Below, in pieces: positions 1-6,006 of a stretch of 7,543 nt of DNA; position 1 is the first letter of the stretch; every line of letters begins with the position of its first letter. The translations under genes and the position numbers were made by a program. Source of the stretch: an uncultured Collinsella sp. GTDB taxonomy: Bacteria; Actinomycetota; Coriobacteriia; Coriobacteriales; Coriobacteriaceae. Location of the stretch: positions 1 through 7,543 of the forward strand of contig USHT01000046.1 in NCBI GenBank assembly GCA_900554455.1. The letters are read 5' to 3'. The notes under the pieces are model-generated. The model saw only the letters and a program-made list of their open reading frames with translations, did not search any database and was not told where the DNA came from.

Positions 1-1074
1 TTTCTGCACAACTACCAGGGCGCGGTGCTTGCCGTCACGCACGATCGCTACTTCCTGGATAACGTTGCCGAGTGGATCTGCGAGGTCGACCGCGGTCACC
101 TTTATCCCTACAAGGGCAACTACTCCACGTATCTGGAGACCAAGGCCGCCCGATTCGAGGCGCAGGGCAACCGCGACGCCAAGCTCGCCAAGCGCATGGA
201 GGCCGAGCTCGAGTGGGTGCGCAGCTCGCCCAAGGCCCGTCAGGCCAAGAACAAGGCCCGTCTGGCTCGCTATGAGGAGATGGAGGCCGAGGCCCGCGCA
301 AGCCAGAAGCTCGACTGGACCGACATCCGCATTCCCGTTGGACCGCGTCTGGGCAACAAGGTTCTCGAGGCCCATCACCTGCACAAGGAATTCGACGGTC
401 GCGTGCTCATCGACGACCTATCGTTCACCCTGCCGCGCAACGGCATTGTGGGCGTCATCGGCCCCAACGGTGTGGGCAAGACCACGCTGTTCAAGACCAT
501 CGTGGGCCTGGAGCCGCTGACTTCGGGCGAGCTCGAGGTGGGCGAGACCGTCAAGATCTCCTATGTCGATCAGAACCGTTCTGGCATCGACCCCGATAAG
601 AACCTGTGGGAGGTCGTCTCGGACGGCCTGGACCACATGATGGTCGGCGAGACCGAGGTTCCGAGCCGCGCGTACGTGGCGAGCTTTGGCTTTAAGGGCC
701 AGGACCAGCAGAAGCGCGCCGGCGTACTCTCCGGTGGCGAGCGCAACCGTCTGAACCTGGCTCTTACGCTCAAGCAGGGCGGCAACCTGCTGCTCCTCGA
801 CGAGCCCACGAACGACCTCGACGTCGAGACGCTGTCCTCGCTCGAAGCGGCGCTGCTCGAGTTCCCGGGCTGCTCGGTGGTCATTAGCCACGACCGCATG
901 TTCCTGGACCGCGTCGCCACGCACATTCTGGCGTGGGAGGGCACCGACGAGAATCCGGGCAACTGGTATTGGTTTGAGGGCAACTTTGAGGCCTATCAGG
1001 CCAACCGCATCGAGCGCCTGGGCGAGGACGCAGCCCAGCCGCATCGTATTCACCGTAAGCTGACGCGCGACTAG
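1..1074 (+). CDS. ettA: Energy-dependent translational throttle protein EttA (ABC-F ATPase), 5' end missing
   Basis: EttA binds the ribosomal E site and couples entry into elongation to the ATP/ADP ratio; it is cytoplasmic and has no membrane domain. The reading frame is open from base 1, so the true start lies upstream. 357 codons are present against about 555 in E. coli EttA, so roughly the first 200 residues, with the first Walker A and signature, are missing. Visible in order: the end of ABC domain 1 with its H-switch (THDRYFLDNVA, about 33-68); the charged helical arm or P-site tRNA interaction motif (ELEWVR...ARQAKNKARLARYEEM, about 150-290); and ABC domain 2. Domain 2 has Walker A GPNGVGKTT (460-486), signature LSGGE (727-741), Walker B LLLLDEPTNDLD with catalytic Glu at 802-804, and H-switch SHDR (886-897). 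The C-terminus (FEGNFEAYQ, then a basic end) is typical of EttA and separates it from Uup and YheS. All ATPase residues in the visible part are intact. The gene converges on the minus-strand gene at 1289. Confidence 0.95.
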   Translation, partial: FLHNYQGAVLAVTHDRYFLDNVAEWICEVDRGHLYPYKGNYSTYLETKAARFEAQGNRDAKLAKRMEAELEWVRSSPKARQAKNKARLARYEEMEAEARASQKLDWTDIRIPVGPRLGNKVLEAHHLHKEFDGRVLIDDLSFTLPRNGIVGVIGPNGVGKTTLFKTIVGLEPLTSGELEVGETVKISYVDQNRSGIDPDKNLWEVVSDGLDHMMVGETEVPSRAYVASFGFKGQDQQKRAGVLSGGERNRLNLALTLKQGGNLLLLDEPTNDLDVETLSSLEAALLEFPGCSVVISHDRMFLDRVATHILAWEGTDENPGNWYWFEGNFEAYQANRIERLGEDAAQPHRIHRKLTRD

Positions 1075-1077
1075 ATC

Positions 1078-1104
1078 GTTACGCGGTTTTCCAAACCGCG
1101 TAAC
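1078..1104 (+). terminator. Perfect 12-bp hairpin after ettA, without a U tract
   Basis: GTTACGCGGTTT (1078-1089) and AAACCGCGTAAC (1093-1104) are exact reverse complements around a 3-base loop, starting 3 bases after the ettA stop codon. The position suggests a transcript 3' end or a stabilising stem for ettA. The bases that follow (TGCTCGACG) contain no T run, so it is not a standard intrinsic terminator. It may instead be the edge of the larger palindromic element that follows. Confidence 0.5.
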
Positions 1105-1119
1105 TGCTCGACGCTGCGC

Positions 1120-1215
1120 GGGTCGCAAGCACCCCATCTTGCCGTTCAAGCCGTCGCTCGCGTACCGAAGTACGCGTCGCTCCTCTTTCACGGCAACCTG
1201 GGGCACTTGCGGCCC
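1120..1215. repeat. Nested imperfect inverted repeat (about 96 bases) in the ettA 3' intergenic region
   Basis: The outer arms 1120-1145 and 1190-1215 pair along most of their 26 bases. GGGTCGCAAG pairs with CTTGCGGCCC with one G-U pair; two mismatches follow; then CCCC pairs with GGGG, a 3-base internal loop follows, and TTGCCGT pairs with ACGGCAA. In the centre is a second perfect stem, CGCGTAC (1159-1165) with GTACGCG (1170-1176), closed by a CGAA loop. A direct repeat GTCGCTC (1153-1159 and 1176-1182) flanks the inner stem. No gene is supported here: the short plus-strand reading frame starting at 1139 runs into the opposite strand of the next gene. The element may be a dispersed REP-like intergenic repeat, but no second copy exists in this window, so that is inference. 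Confidence 0.6.
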
Positions 1216-1248
1216 GCTCGCTGTTGGTTACGCAACATCAACAAATAA

Positions 1249-1284
1249 AAACGGCTCAAATCCTGATTTGGATTTGAGCCGTTT
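1249..1284 (-). terminator. Rho-independent terminator of the 437-residue protein gene
   Basis: A perfect 15-bp stem, AAACGGCTCAAATCC (1249-1263) with GGATTTGAGCCGTTT (1270-1284), encloses a 6-base loop. Read on the minus strand, the stem ends in GCCG followed by TTTTTATTT, a canonical U tract. It begins 4 bases after the TAA stop (1289-1291) of the minus-strand gene. On the plus strand the stem is followed by GTCGTT, so it could also weakly stop readthrough from ettA. Confidence 0.9.
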
Positions 1285-1288
1285 GTCG

Positions 1289-2602
1289 TTACTGCTCGGG
1301 TTCTTCGACTTTATCGATGGTCCAGGTGGCTCCGAGACCGCCGGTGGTGTTGCGGCGGATGCGCACGGCAACCTCGTGGCGCTCGCCGTCCTGCGTGTAG
1401 CGCAGGGGGAAGCTTGCGCGGTTTCGCGCGGCCTCGATGGTACCGCGCTCGCGGGCGATCCAGTAGTACTCGCCGATGATGCCGAGCGTGTCGGCGCCGT
1501 AGGGGAGATAGGTCGACAGCTGGTGTAGCAACGGGCCGGGGCAGAAGACCTCGGTTGCGAAATCGACGGGGAAGTCCTCGGGGATGGTCGGTGTTGCGGG
1601 TGCGGGGGCCGGTACCATCGCCGGTGCGGAGGCCTGCTCATTGACGGGCGTCACCTCGACGACGGGCACGGGTTCGGTGCCGAGCACTGATTCGATGCCC
1701 ACTTTCGGCATCGCCGCGGAATCTGCAGTCTCGACGATAGCGGGTGCGTTTGCGGTCGCGGTGTCGAGCTCAACCTGCGTCGCGTTCTCGTTCTCGACGC
1801 TCGACTTTGCCTCGATGGGCGTGGAAGCCATGGTGGTGATGCCGGCGTTGGCGTTCTCGGGGTCATAGACGACCGTAAGCGAGATGGCAGGCCGCGGCGT
1901 CTCGGGCTCCGGCGTCGACTCAGTAGCGTCTTGATCGTCGGGCTCGTCGGGCTGTTCGTCCTCGGCCTCGTCGCCAAAGATATCGCTGTTTTGGAACGCA
2001 GACGTCTCGGGTTGGTTAGCGGCTTCTTCGGTTGTCGACTTGGGAGCCTCGTTGAGCCCCGCAGTGGCTTCCTGCTCTGACATAACTTCGGGATCGGTCG
2101 TGGCGGCGATTTCGGTTCTGGCTTCTGCCGTCACCTCGATAGCGACTTCGATCTCTGTCTCGGGCTCGGGCTCGGGCTCCGGCACAGCTTCAGCCACGGG
2201 TTCGGGTTCGGGCTCAGGACGTTTAACGTGCTTGGGGCGCACGGCCTTGAGGTCCTTCTCACCGCGCTTTTTCTTTTTGTAGGACTGCTTGGCGCCCTTG
2301 GCGGTCTTGGGCTTGTCCTCGCCCTTGGCAAGCGCAGCATCCCAGGCCTCGTTGGCGATGACGGTGGCATACAGGCGGCCGCCTTTAAAGACGGTCAGCT
2401 TAATGCAGTCGTTAAGTTCCTCGAGCAGCTCGCGCGTGGACTCAAAGCCCAGGTCATAAGCAGTCATGTCGCCTGCGGCGAGCGCCTCCTCGACCTGCGT
2501 CATAAACGTTTGCTTGCCGCATCCAATCGCATCGCGTAGCAGGCGATACAGATAGATGTGGTTGCCCAGCGAAAGCGTGGGCCTAACTATTGTCTTGCTC
2601 AT
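1289..2602 (-). CDS. Hypothetical protein: N-terminal folded domain, acidic Pro/Glu-rich linker, C-terminal conserved-looking domain
   Basis: I do not recognise a named family. The frame extends upstream to 2641, but the Met at 2602 is preceded by AGGAG (2610-2614, 7-base spacing), giving 437 residues. Residues 1-92 look globular: a helix-rich start, then a stretch resembling a winged-helix or LOTUS-like fold (YDLGFESTRELLEELNDCIK, then a strand with KGGRLYATV). Residues 97-128 are strongly basic, with a KKKKRG run. Residues 129-340 are low complexity, acidic, rich in Pro, Glu, Ala and Thr, beginning with PEPEPEP repeats, and probably disordered. Residues 341-433 look folded again, with aromatic residues (FPVDFATEVFCPG, LGIIGEYYWIARERGT) and a strand-rich end. 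There is no signal peptide or membrane segment, so the protein is probably cytoplasmic. A basic patch beside an acidic linker suggests nucleic-acid or protein binding, but this is inference. The gene has its own terminator and a probable promoter with a palindrome. Confidence 0.85.
   Translation of the reverse strand: MSKTIVRPTLSLGNHIYLYRLLRDAIGCGKQTFMTQVEEALAAGDMTAYDLGFESTRELLEELNDCIKLTVFKGGRLYATVIANEAWDAALAKGEDKPKTAKGAKQSYKKKKRGEKDLKAVRPKHVKRPEPEPEPVAEAVPEPEPEPETEIEVAIEVTAEARTEIAATTDPEVMSEQEATAGLNEAPKSTTEEAANQPETSAFQNSDIFGDEAEDEQPDEPDDQDATESTPEPETPRPAISLTVVYDPENANAGITTMASTPIEAKSSVENENATQVELDTATANAPAIVETADSAAMPKVGIESVLGTEPVPVVEVTPVNEQASAPAMVPAPAPATPTIPEDFPVDFATEVFCPGPLLHQLSTYLPYGADTLGIIGEYYWIARERGTIEAARNRASFPLRYTQDGERHEVAVRIRRNTTGGLGATWTIDKVEEPEQ
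2158..2216 (-). repeat. Hexameric tandem repeats encoding Pro-Glu runs
   Basis: On the plus strand the hexamer CGGGCT recurs about four times near 2160-2181, and the variant CGGGTT/CGGGCT recurs at about 2197-2214. On the minus strand they encode the PEPEPEPE and PEPEPEP runs at residues 129-148 of the hypothetical protein. Such short repeats can change length by slippage in steps of two residues without breaking the frame. Confidence 0.75.
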
Positions 2603-2614
2603 GGCAAATCTCCT

Positions 2615-2630
2615 CTTTACACATGTAAAG
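2615..2630. promoter_or_regulatory. 16-bp palindrome, candidate operator at the start of the 437-residue protein gene
   Basis: CTTTACA (2615-2621) and TGTAAAG (2624-2630) are exact reverse complements separated by CA. The core TACANNTGTA has the shape of operators bound by CopY/BlaI-type winged-helix repressors. It lies between the predicted extended -10 and the ribosome binding site, where bound protein would block initiation. The match to a family operator is inference from the motif alone; no regulator gene is visible in the window. Confidence 0.45.
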
Positions 2631-2631
2631 C

Positions 2632-2640
2632 ATCTTACCA
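2632..2640 (-). promoter_or_regulatory. Candidate extended -10 promoter for the 437-residue protein gene
   Basis: The minus strand reads TGGTAAGAT, a TGnTAnnAT extended -10 (hexamer TAAGAT at 2632-2637). No good -35 hexamer stands 16-18 bases upstream, as is usual for extended -10 promoters. Transcription would begin inside the 2615-2630 palindrome, giving a short leader with AGGAG before the ATG at 2602. Confidence 0.35.
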
Positions 2641-2674
2641 TCGCATAGCGTTCGCCATGGCGGCGCCCAAGGCA

Positions 2675-2708
2675 AACGGGCGCGAACCGCTTTCGATTCG
2701 CGCCCGTT
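2675..2708 (-). terminator. Terminator hairpin of the membrane-protein gene
   Basis: AACGGGCGCGAA (2675-2686) and TTCGCGCCCGTT (2697-2708) form a perfect 12-bp GC-rich stem with a 10-base loop, 34 bases after the TAA stop at 2743-2745. On the minus strand it is followed by TGCCTT, a short imperfect U tract. It separates the membrane-protein gene from the next minus-strand gene. Confidence 0.7.
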
Positions 2709-2742
2709 GTACAGGTCGGTTATCTATGAGAGGCAAACGTGC

Positions 2743-3705
2743 TTAGTTGCCCGATGCCGTGCCTTGGCTCGAGTTGTCAGATGCCGTGCCGGACGCAGTT
2801 TCGCTTGAGCTGTTTGAGCCGTTGCTGTTGCTGCTGTTTGCTGTGCCCGTGCTCGATGCATTGCCGCTCGTCTGGTCGCTCGTGCTTGCCTGCGAGCTGT
2901 CAGTCGTTTGGCTTGAGTCGGTCGTGTCGGACGGCGTGCCACTGTTGGCCGTAGAGGAATCGGTGCCCTGCGATTGGTTTTGGGTGTTCGAGGACGAATC
3001 GGCAGAGGTAGAACTGTCTTGCGTGCCGTCCGCCTGTGCCTGCTGATCTTGCGACTGGGTGTTGCCATTTGCATCGCTCTCGGTCGTGCGCGACGAAAGG
3101 ATTGACTCGGGACGCTCGCCCAGACCCTCGCCGGCAGTGGTGATAAGGATGGCGCCAGCGCAGGCGATGACTGCGACGATGGCGATGGCGATCGAGAAGA
3201 CGATGACCTTCTTTTGCGTCTGGCTGCGCTCTGCCGCCGCCTTGGCGCGTAGGTTGTTAGGGGCGACGCGCGCCGTGGTCGCGCGTCCCGCAACCTGGCG
3301 CATTTCCTGCGTGGTCGCGGCGCCACCTAGGTGCTCCTCGACATCGGGCTCAACGGGCTCGTAGGCGCCGGCAGGGTAGTCGACAGCGGCATGCGTGCCC
3401 TTGATTGCTTCGGCGCTGGCAGAGATAAAGTGGCGGTAGACCTGCGAGGACACAACGGTGATGACCGAGCTCACGGCGGCGCCAATTACTGAACCAGCGA
3501 TACCAATCTTGGAGGCAAGCGCGACGCTCGTGGCAGCAGCTGCGGCGCCGGCGATGATCTGGGGAATGGAAATGTCATCGAACAGGCCCTTTTTGGGCGC
3601 GATGGCCATGGTCTGTCCGATGGAATGGTTCTCGTGCACGCCGTTGTTGAGCGATGCCGGCGTCATGACGCGCGTGCGCGGCGCGTCGGTGTACTTGGTT
3701 GTCAT
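2743..3705 (-). CDS. Hypothetical single-pass membrane protein with Ser/Thr/Asn/Gln-rich outer tail
   Basis: I do not recognise a named family. The start is the ATG at 3705 because GGGAGGA (3712-3718) lies 6 bases upstream; the frame continues to 3801 but without such a site. The 320 residues fall into four parts. Residues 1-45 are polar. Residues 46-90 are a long Ala/Gly/Ser-rich hydrophobic stretch with small-residue spacing (GIAGSVIG), perhaps a membrane-associated hairpin or glycine-zipper helix. Residues 91-166 are a polar linker ending in QTQKK. Residues 167-189 are a strong transmembrane helix (VIVFSIAIAIVAVIACAGAILIT). From residue 207 to the end only D, A, N, G, T, Q, S, E and P occur, with no Lys, Arg, aromatic or large aliphatic residue. 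Positive residues before the helix predict the N-terminus inside and the tail outside. The tail could be a glycosylated stalk or wall spacer, but no sorting motif or catalytic site is visible. The gene is divergent from nadE and has its own terminator. Confidence 0.85.
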   Translation of the reverse strand: MTTKYTDAPRTRVMTPASLNNGVHENHSIGQTMAIAPKKGLFDDISIPQIIAGAAAAATSVALASKIGIAGSVIGAAVSSVITVVSSQVYRHFISASAEAIKGTHAAVDYPAGAYEPVEPDVEEHLGGAATTQEMRQVAGRATTARVAPNNLRAKAAAERSQTQKKVIVFSIAIAIVAVIACAGAILITTAGEGLGERPESILSSRTTESDANGNTQSQDQQAQADGTQDSSTSADSSSNTQNQSQGTDSSTANSGTPSDTTDSSQTTDSSQASTSDQTSGNASSTGTANSSNSNGSNSSSETASGTASDNSSQGTASGN

Positions 3706-3908
3706 ACGGGGTCCTCCCGGTGTAAATCTGCTTCGTTTCGTGTAGCCATCAGGGTACCCACCAGATGTGAATCGTACGTGACATTTAACAGATACCATCA
3801 ACTCATCAATTGCTCACCAAGTTGGTGGGATGCGGTTACACCCGGCGGTTGAACTACAATAGGACTTGCTAATTGTTGTGAATGGCGTCTACGCACGGGA
3901 GCATTCTT
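3706..3908. promoter_or_regulatory. Divergent intergenic region between the membrane-protein gene and nadE
   Basis: This 203-base, AT-richer stretch must carry promoters for both directions. For nadE, TACAAT (3855-3860) is a five-of-six match to a -10 hexamer, about 49 bases before the chosen start, but without a convincing -35. For the minus-strand gene, TTGATG near 3803-3808 with TTAAAT near 3782-3787 is a weak candidate with a short spacer. A small palindrome, CACCAA-G-TTGGTG (3815-3827), lies between the two candidate promoters and could be an operator. All of these assignments are by eye. Confidence 0.35.
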
Positions 3909-5888
3909 ATGAATCTTCACCTTTCTCAGTCTGATGGCTTTTTGCGTGTGGCGGCGGCATCGCCGCAGATTCGCGTTGCCGATGTCGAGGGCAATGCCGA
4001 GGTTGCGTTGGCAGCTGTTCGCGAGGCTGCCGAGCGCGGCGTTCGTGCTCTGGTGCTGCCCGAGTTTAACCTGACCGGCTATACCGCGGCCGACCTGTTC
4101 CATAACCGCACGCTGCTGCATGCCTGCGAGACCGCGCTGGCACATGTTCTCGATGAAACCCGTGAGCTGCCGATTGTCTTTACCATCGGTCTTCCCGTTG
4201 CAGTTGCCGAGAATATTTACAACTGTGCCGCCGTGTGCTGTGCGGGCGAGCTTTTGGGCCTCACGGCCAAGAAGTATCTGCCCAACTATGGCGAGTTCTA
4301 CGAGCGCCGCTGGTTTGCTCCGGCGCCCGCAGATCCCGTGTGGGTCGAGTTTGCCGGTCAGGGTCCGGTTCCGCTGGGCTCGGGGCTTATCTACCGTTGC
4401 TGTGATGAGGGTGCCGAGGATATGGTGCTGGGCGTTGAGGTCTGTGAGGACCTGTGGGTGCCGGCGCCGCCTTCGACCGAGATGGCGCTTGCCGGTGCGA
4501 CGGTGATTCTCAACCCGTCGGCTTCGGACGAAATCATCGGTAAGGCAGACTATCGCCGCAGCCTCATCTCTAACCAGAGCGCACGCCTGTACTGCGCCTA
4601 TGCCTACGCGGACGCGAGCGAGGGCGAGTCCACGACCGACATGGTCTTTGCGGGCGAGAACCTTATCTACGAAAATGGCTCCAAGCTCGCCGCCACCAAA
4701 CTGCTTACCTGCGATATGGCCATCGCCGACGTTGACCTTGACCGCCTGGTTGCCGAGCGCCGTCGCTCGACGACGTGGGCGCGCACCGACGATGCGCCGG
4801 AGGCCACGACCGTTGAGTTTTCGTTTGAGGGCGTGCTGGCCGAAGAACCTGTCCTGCGCGATGCCTGCGATATCGACCGTGTCTTCCCCCGCGCGCCCTT
4901 CGTGCCTGCCGACCATGGTGACCTGGCTGAGCGCTGCGAGACCATCCTCGACCTGCAGACCGCGGGCCTCAAGACCCGCCTTGCCCATACGGGCACCAAG
5001 GCGGCCGTTATCGGCCTTTCGGGCGGTCTCGATTCCACGCTGGCGCTGCTTGTGACCGTGCGTGCCTTCGATGCCTTGGGCCTGCCGCGCACCGGTATCA
5101 CGGCCGTGTCCATGCCCGGCTTTGGCACGACGCGCCGCACCAAGTCCAATGCCGAGTCGCTCGCTCGCGACCTAGGCGTGAGCTTTCGCGAAGTCTCGAT
5201 CCATGCAGCCGTGGAGCAGCATTTTAAGGACATCGAGCACGACCCGACCGTCCAGGACGTGACCTACGAGAACAGCCAGGCGCGCGAGCGTACGCAGATT
5301 CTGATGGATCTGGCCAACCAGGCTGGCGGTTTTGTCATTGGCACGGGCGACCTGTCGGAGCTGGCGCTCGGCTGGGCTACCTATAACGGCGACCACATGA
5401 GCATGTACGCCGTCAACGCGAGCGTGCCCAAGACGCTTGTGCGCCATCTGGTACGCTATGCTGCCGATGTCTTTGGTGGGCGCATTGCCGAGGTCTTGCT
5501 CGATATCCTCGATACGCCGGTGTCCCCCGAGCTTCTGCCGCCCACGGGCGACGGCGAGATTGCGCAGAAGACCGAGGATTTGGTGGGCCCGTACGAGCTG
5601 CACGACTACTTCCTCTACTACCTGCTGCGTTTTGGCTTTGAGCCGGGCAAGATCTACCGCATGGCGCTCAAGAGCTTTGAGGGCGTCTACGACGTCAAGA
5701 CCGTCCACACGTGGCTGCGTACGTTCTATCGTCGCTTCTTTGCCCAGCAGTTTAAGCGCAGCTGCCTGCCCGATGGTCCCAAGGTGGGCTCGGTGACGCT
5801 CAGCCCGCGCGGCGATTGGCGTATGCCGAGTGACGCTAGCTCGCGTCTGTGGCTTGCGCAGATCGACGCGCTCAATCCAGTTGACTAA
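3909..5888 (+). CDS. nadE: Glutamine-dependent NAD+ synthetase
   Basis: It catalyses the last step of NAD+ synthesis: ATP-dependent amidation of deamido-NAD+ with ammonia released from glutamine, in the cytoplasm. The 659 residues are close to the roughly 680 of the Mycobacterium tuberculosis enzyme. The N-terminal nitrilase-type glutaminase domain (about 1-290) has the Glu-Lys-Cys triad: Glu52 in LPEFNLTGY, Lys121 in KKYLPNYGEFYERRWF and Cys179 in EVCEDLWVP. The C-terminal synthetase domain (about 340-659) has the PP-loop SGGLDS (371-376), GTGDLSELALGW (478-489), and the family end with KRSCLPDGPKV and LSPRGDWRMPSD. An in-frame ATG at 3882 lacks a ribosome binding site. The ATG at 3909 has GGGAG 7 bases upstream and places Glu52 and Lys121 at the same numbers as in M. 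tuberculosis. The glutaminase domain implies that glutamine can be the nitrogen source. No expected residue is missing. Confidence 0.97.
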   Translation: MNLHLSQSDGFLRVAAASPQIRVADVEGNAEVALAAVREAAERGVRALVLPEFNLTGYTAADLFHNRTLLHACETALAHVLDETRELPIVFTIGLPVAVAENIYNCAAVCCAGELLGLTAKKYLPNYGEFYERRWFAPAPADPVWVEFAGQGPVPLGSGLIYRCCDEGAEDMVLGVEVCEDLWVPAPPSTEMALAGATVILNPSASDEIIGKADYRRSLISNQSARLYCAYAYADASEGESTTDMVFAGENLIYENGSKLAATKLLTCDMAIADVDLDRLVAERRRSTTWARTDDAPEATTVEFSFEGVLAEEPVLRDACDIDRVFPRAPFVPADHGDLAERCETILDLQTAGLKTRLAHTGTKAAVIGLSGGLDSTLALLVTVRAFDALGLPRTGITAVSMPGFGTTRRTKSNAESLARDLGVSFREVSIHAAVEQHFKDIEHDPTVQDVTYENSQARERTQILMDLANQAGGFVIGTGDLSELALGWATYNGDHMSMYAVNASVPKTLVRHLVRYAADVFGGRIAEVLLDILDTPVSPELLPPTGDGEIAQKTEDLVGPYELHDYFLYYLLRFGFEPGKIYRMALKSFEGVYDVKTVHTWLRTFYRRFFAQQFKRSCLPDGPKVGSVTLSPRGDWRMPSDASSRLWLAQIDALNPVD

Positions 5889-5907
5889 GGTTGGCTAAAT
5901 TGAACCA

Positions 5908-5954
5908 ATACGGGGGTTGCGAGCGTTACACTTTTGCAATCTGATGGCCCGTAT
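5908..5954 (+). ncRNA. Candidate structured leader before the aminotransferase terminator hairpin
   Basis: ATACGGG (5908-5914) can pair with CCCGTAT (5948-5954), and directly inside it GGTTGC (5915-5920) can pair with GCAATC (5936-5941) with one G-U pair. This leaves a 6-base bulge (5942-5947) and a 15-base loop (5921-5935). The loop begins GAGCGTT, which can pair with GGCGCTC (5960-5966) in the 5' arm of the next terminator. The layout recalls a riboswitch or attenuator, but it matches no class I know, and the promoter position is not settled. A TTGACT at 5881-5886, overlapping the nadE stop, is a possible -35. Confidence 0.25.
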
Positions 5955-5956
5955 CG

Positions 5957-5987
5957 CGCGGCGCTCTTGTCGGAGCGCCGCGTTTTT
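5957..5987 (+). terminator. Rho-independent terminator between nadE and the aminotransferase gene
   Basis: CGCGGCGCTC (5957-5966) and GAGCGCCGCG (5973-5982) form a perfect 10-bp stem with the loop TTGTCG, followed by TTTTT (5983-5987). It is 68 bases after the nadE stop and only 24 bases before the next start codon. It therefore either ends nadE transcription, with the aminotransferase promoter just upstream or overlapping, or acts as an attenuator in the aminotransferase leader. Confidence 0.88.
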
Positions 5988-6006
5988 CATATCGAAAGGT
6001 GGCACC

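Noticed and set aside
418..1206. A 262-codon minus-strand frame opposite ettA
   Set aside because: It covers the second ABC domain of EttA on the other strand and runs into the palindromic element; it is a composition shadow.
1139..1528. A plus-strand frame starting inside the palindromic element
   Set aside because: It crosses the terminator at 1249-1284 and then runs antisense to the C-terminal domain of the minus-strand gene; there is no ribosome binding site.
2558..2746. A 62-codon plus-strand frame between the two minus-strand genes
   Set aside because: It crosses the candidate operator and the terminator hairpin at 2675-2708, and its translation is basic with no family resemblance.
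2724..3326. An Arg/Ala-rich minus-strand frame overlapping the membrane-protein gene
   Set aside because: It is an out-of-frame reading of the Ser/Thr-rich tail and linker; the chosen frame has a transmembrane helix and a strong ribosome binding site.
3882..3908. Upstream ATG as the nadE start, giving nine extra residues
   Set aside because: There is no ribosome binding site, whereas the ATG at 3909 has GGGAG at good spacing and gives catalytic residue numbering that matches the mycobacterial enzyme.
3798..4988. A 396-codon open frame on the minus strand opposite nadE
   Set aside because: The plus strand encodes an intact NadE with the glutaminase triad and PP-loop; the antisense translation has no recognisable motif.
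5917..6006. N-terminal extension of the aminotransferase from an upstream start
   Set aside because: It would translate through the Rho-independent terminator stem; the ATG at 6007 has its own ribosome binding site and gives the normal family length.
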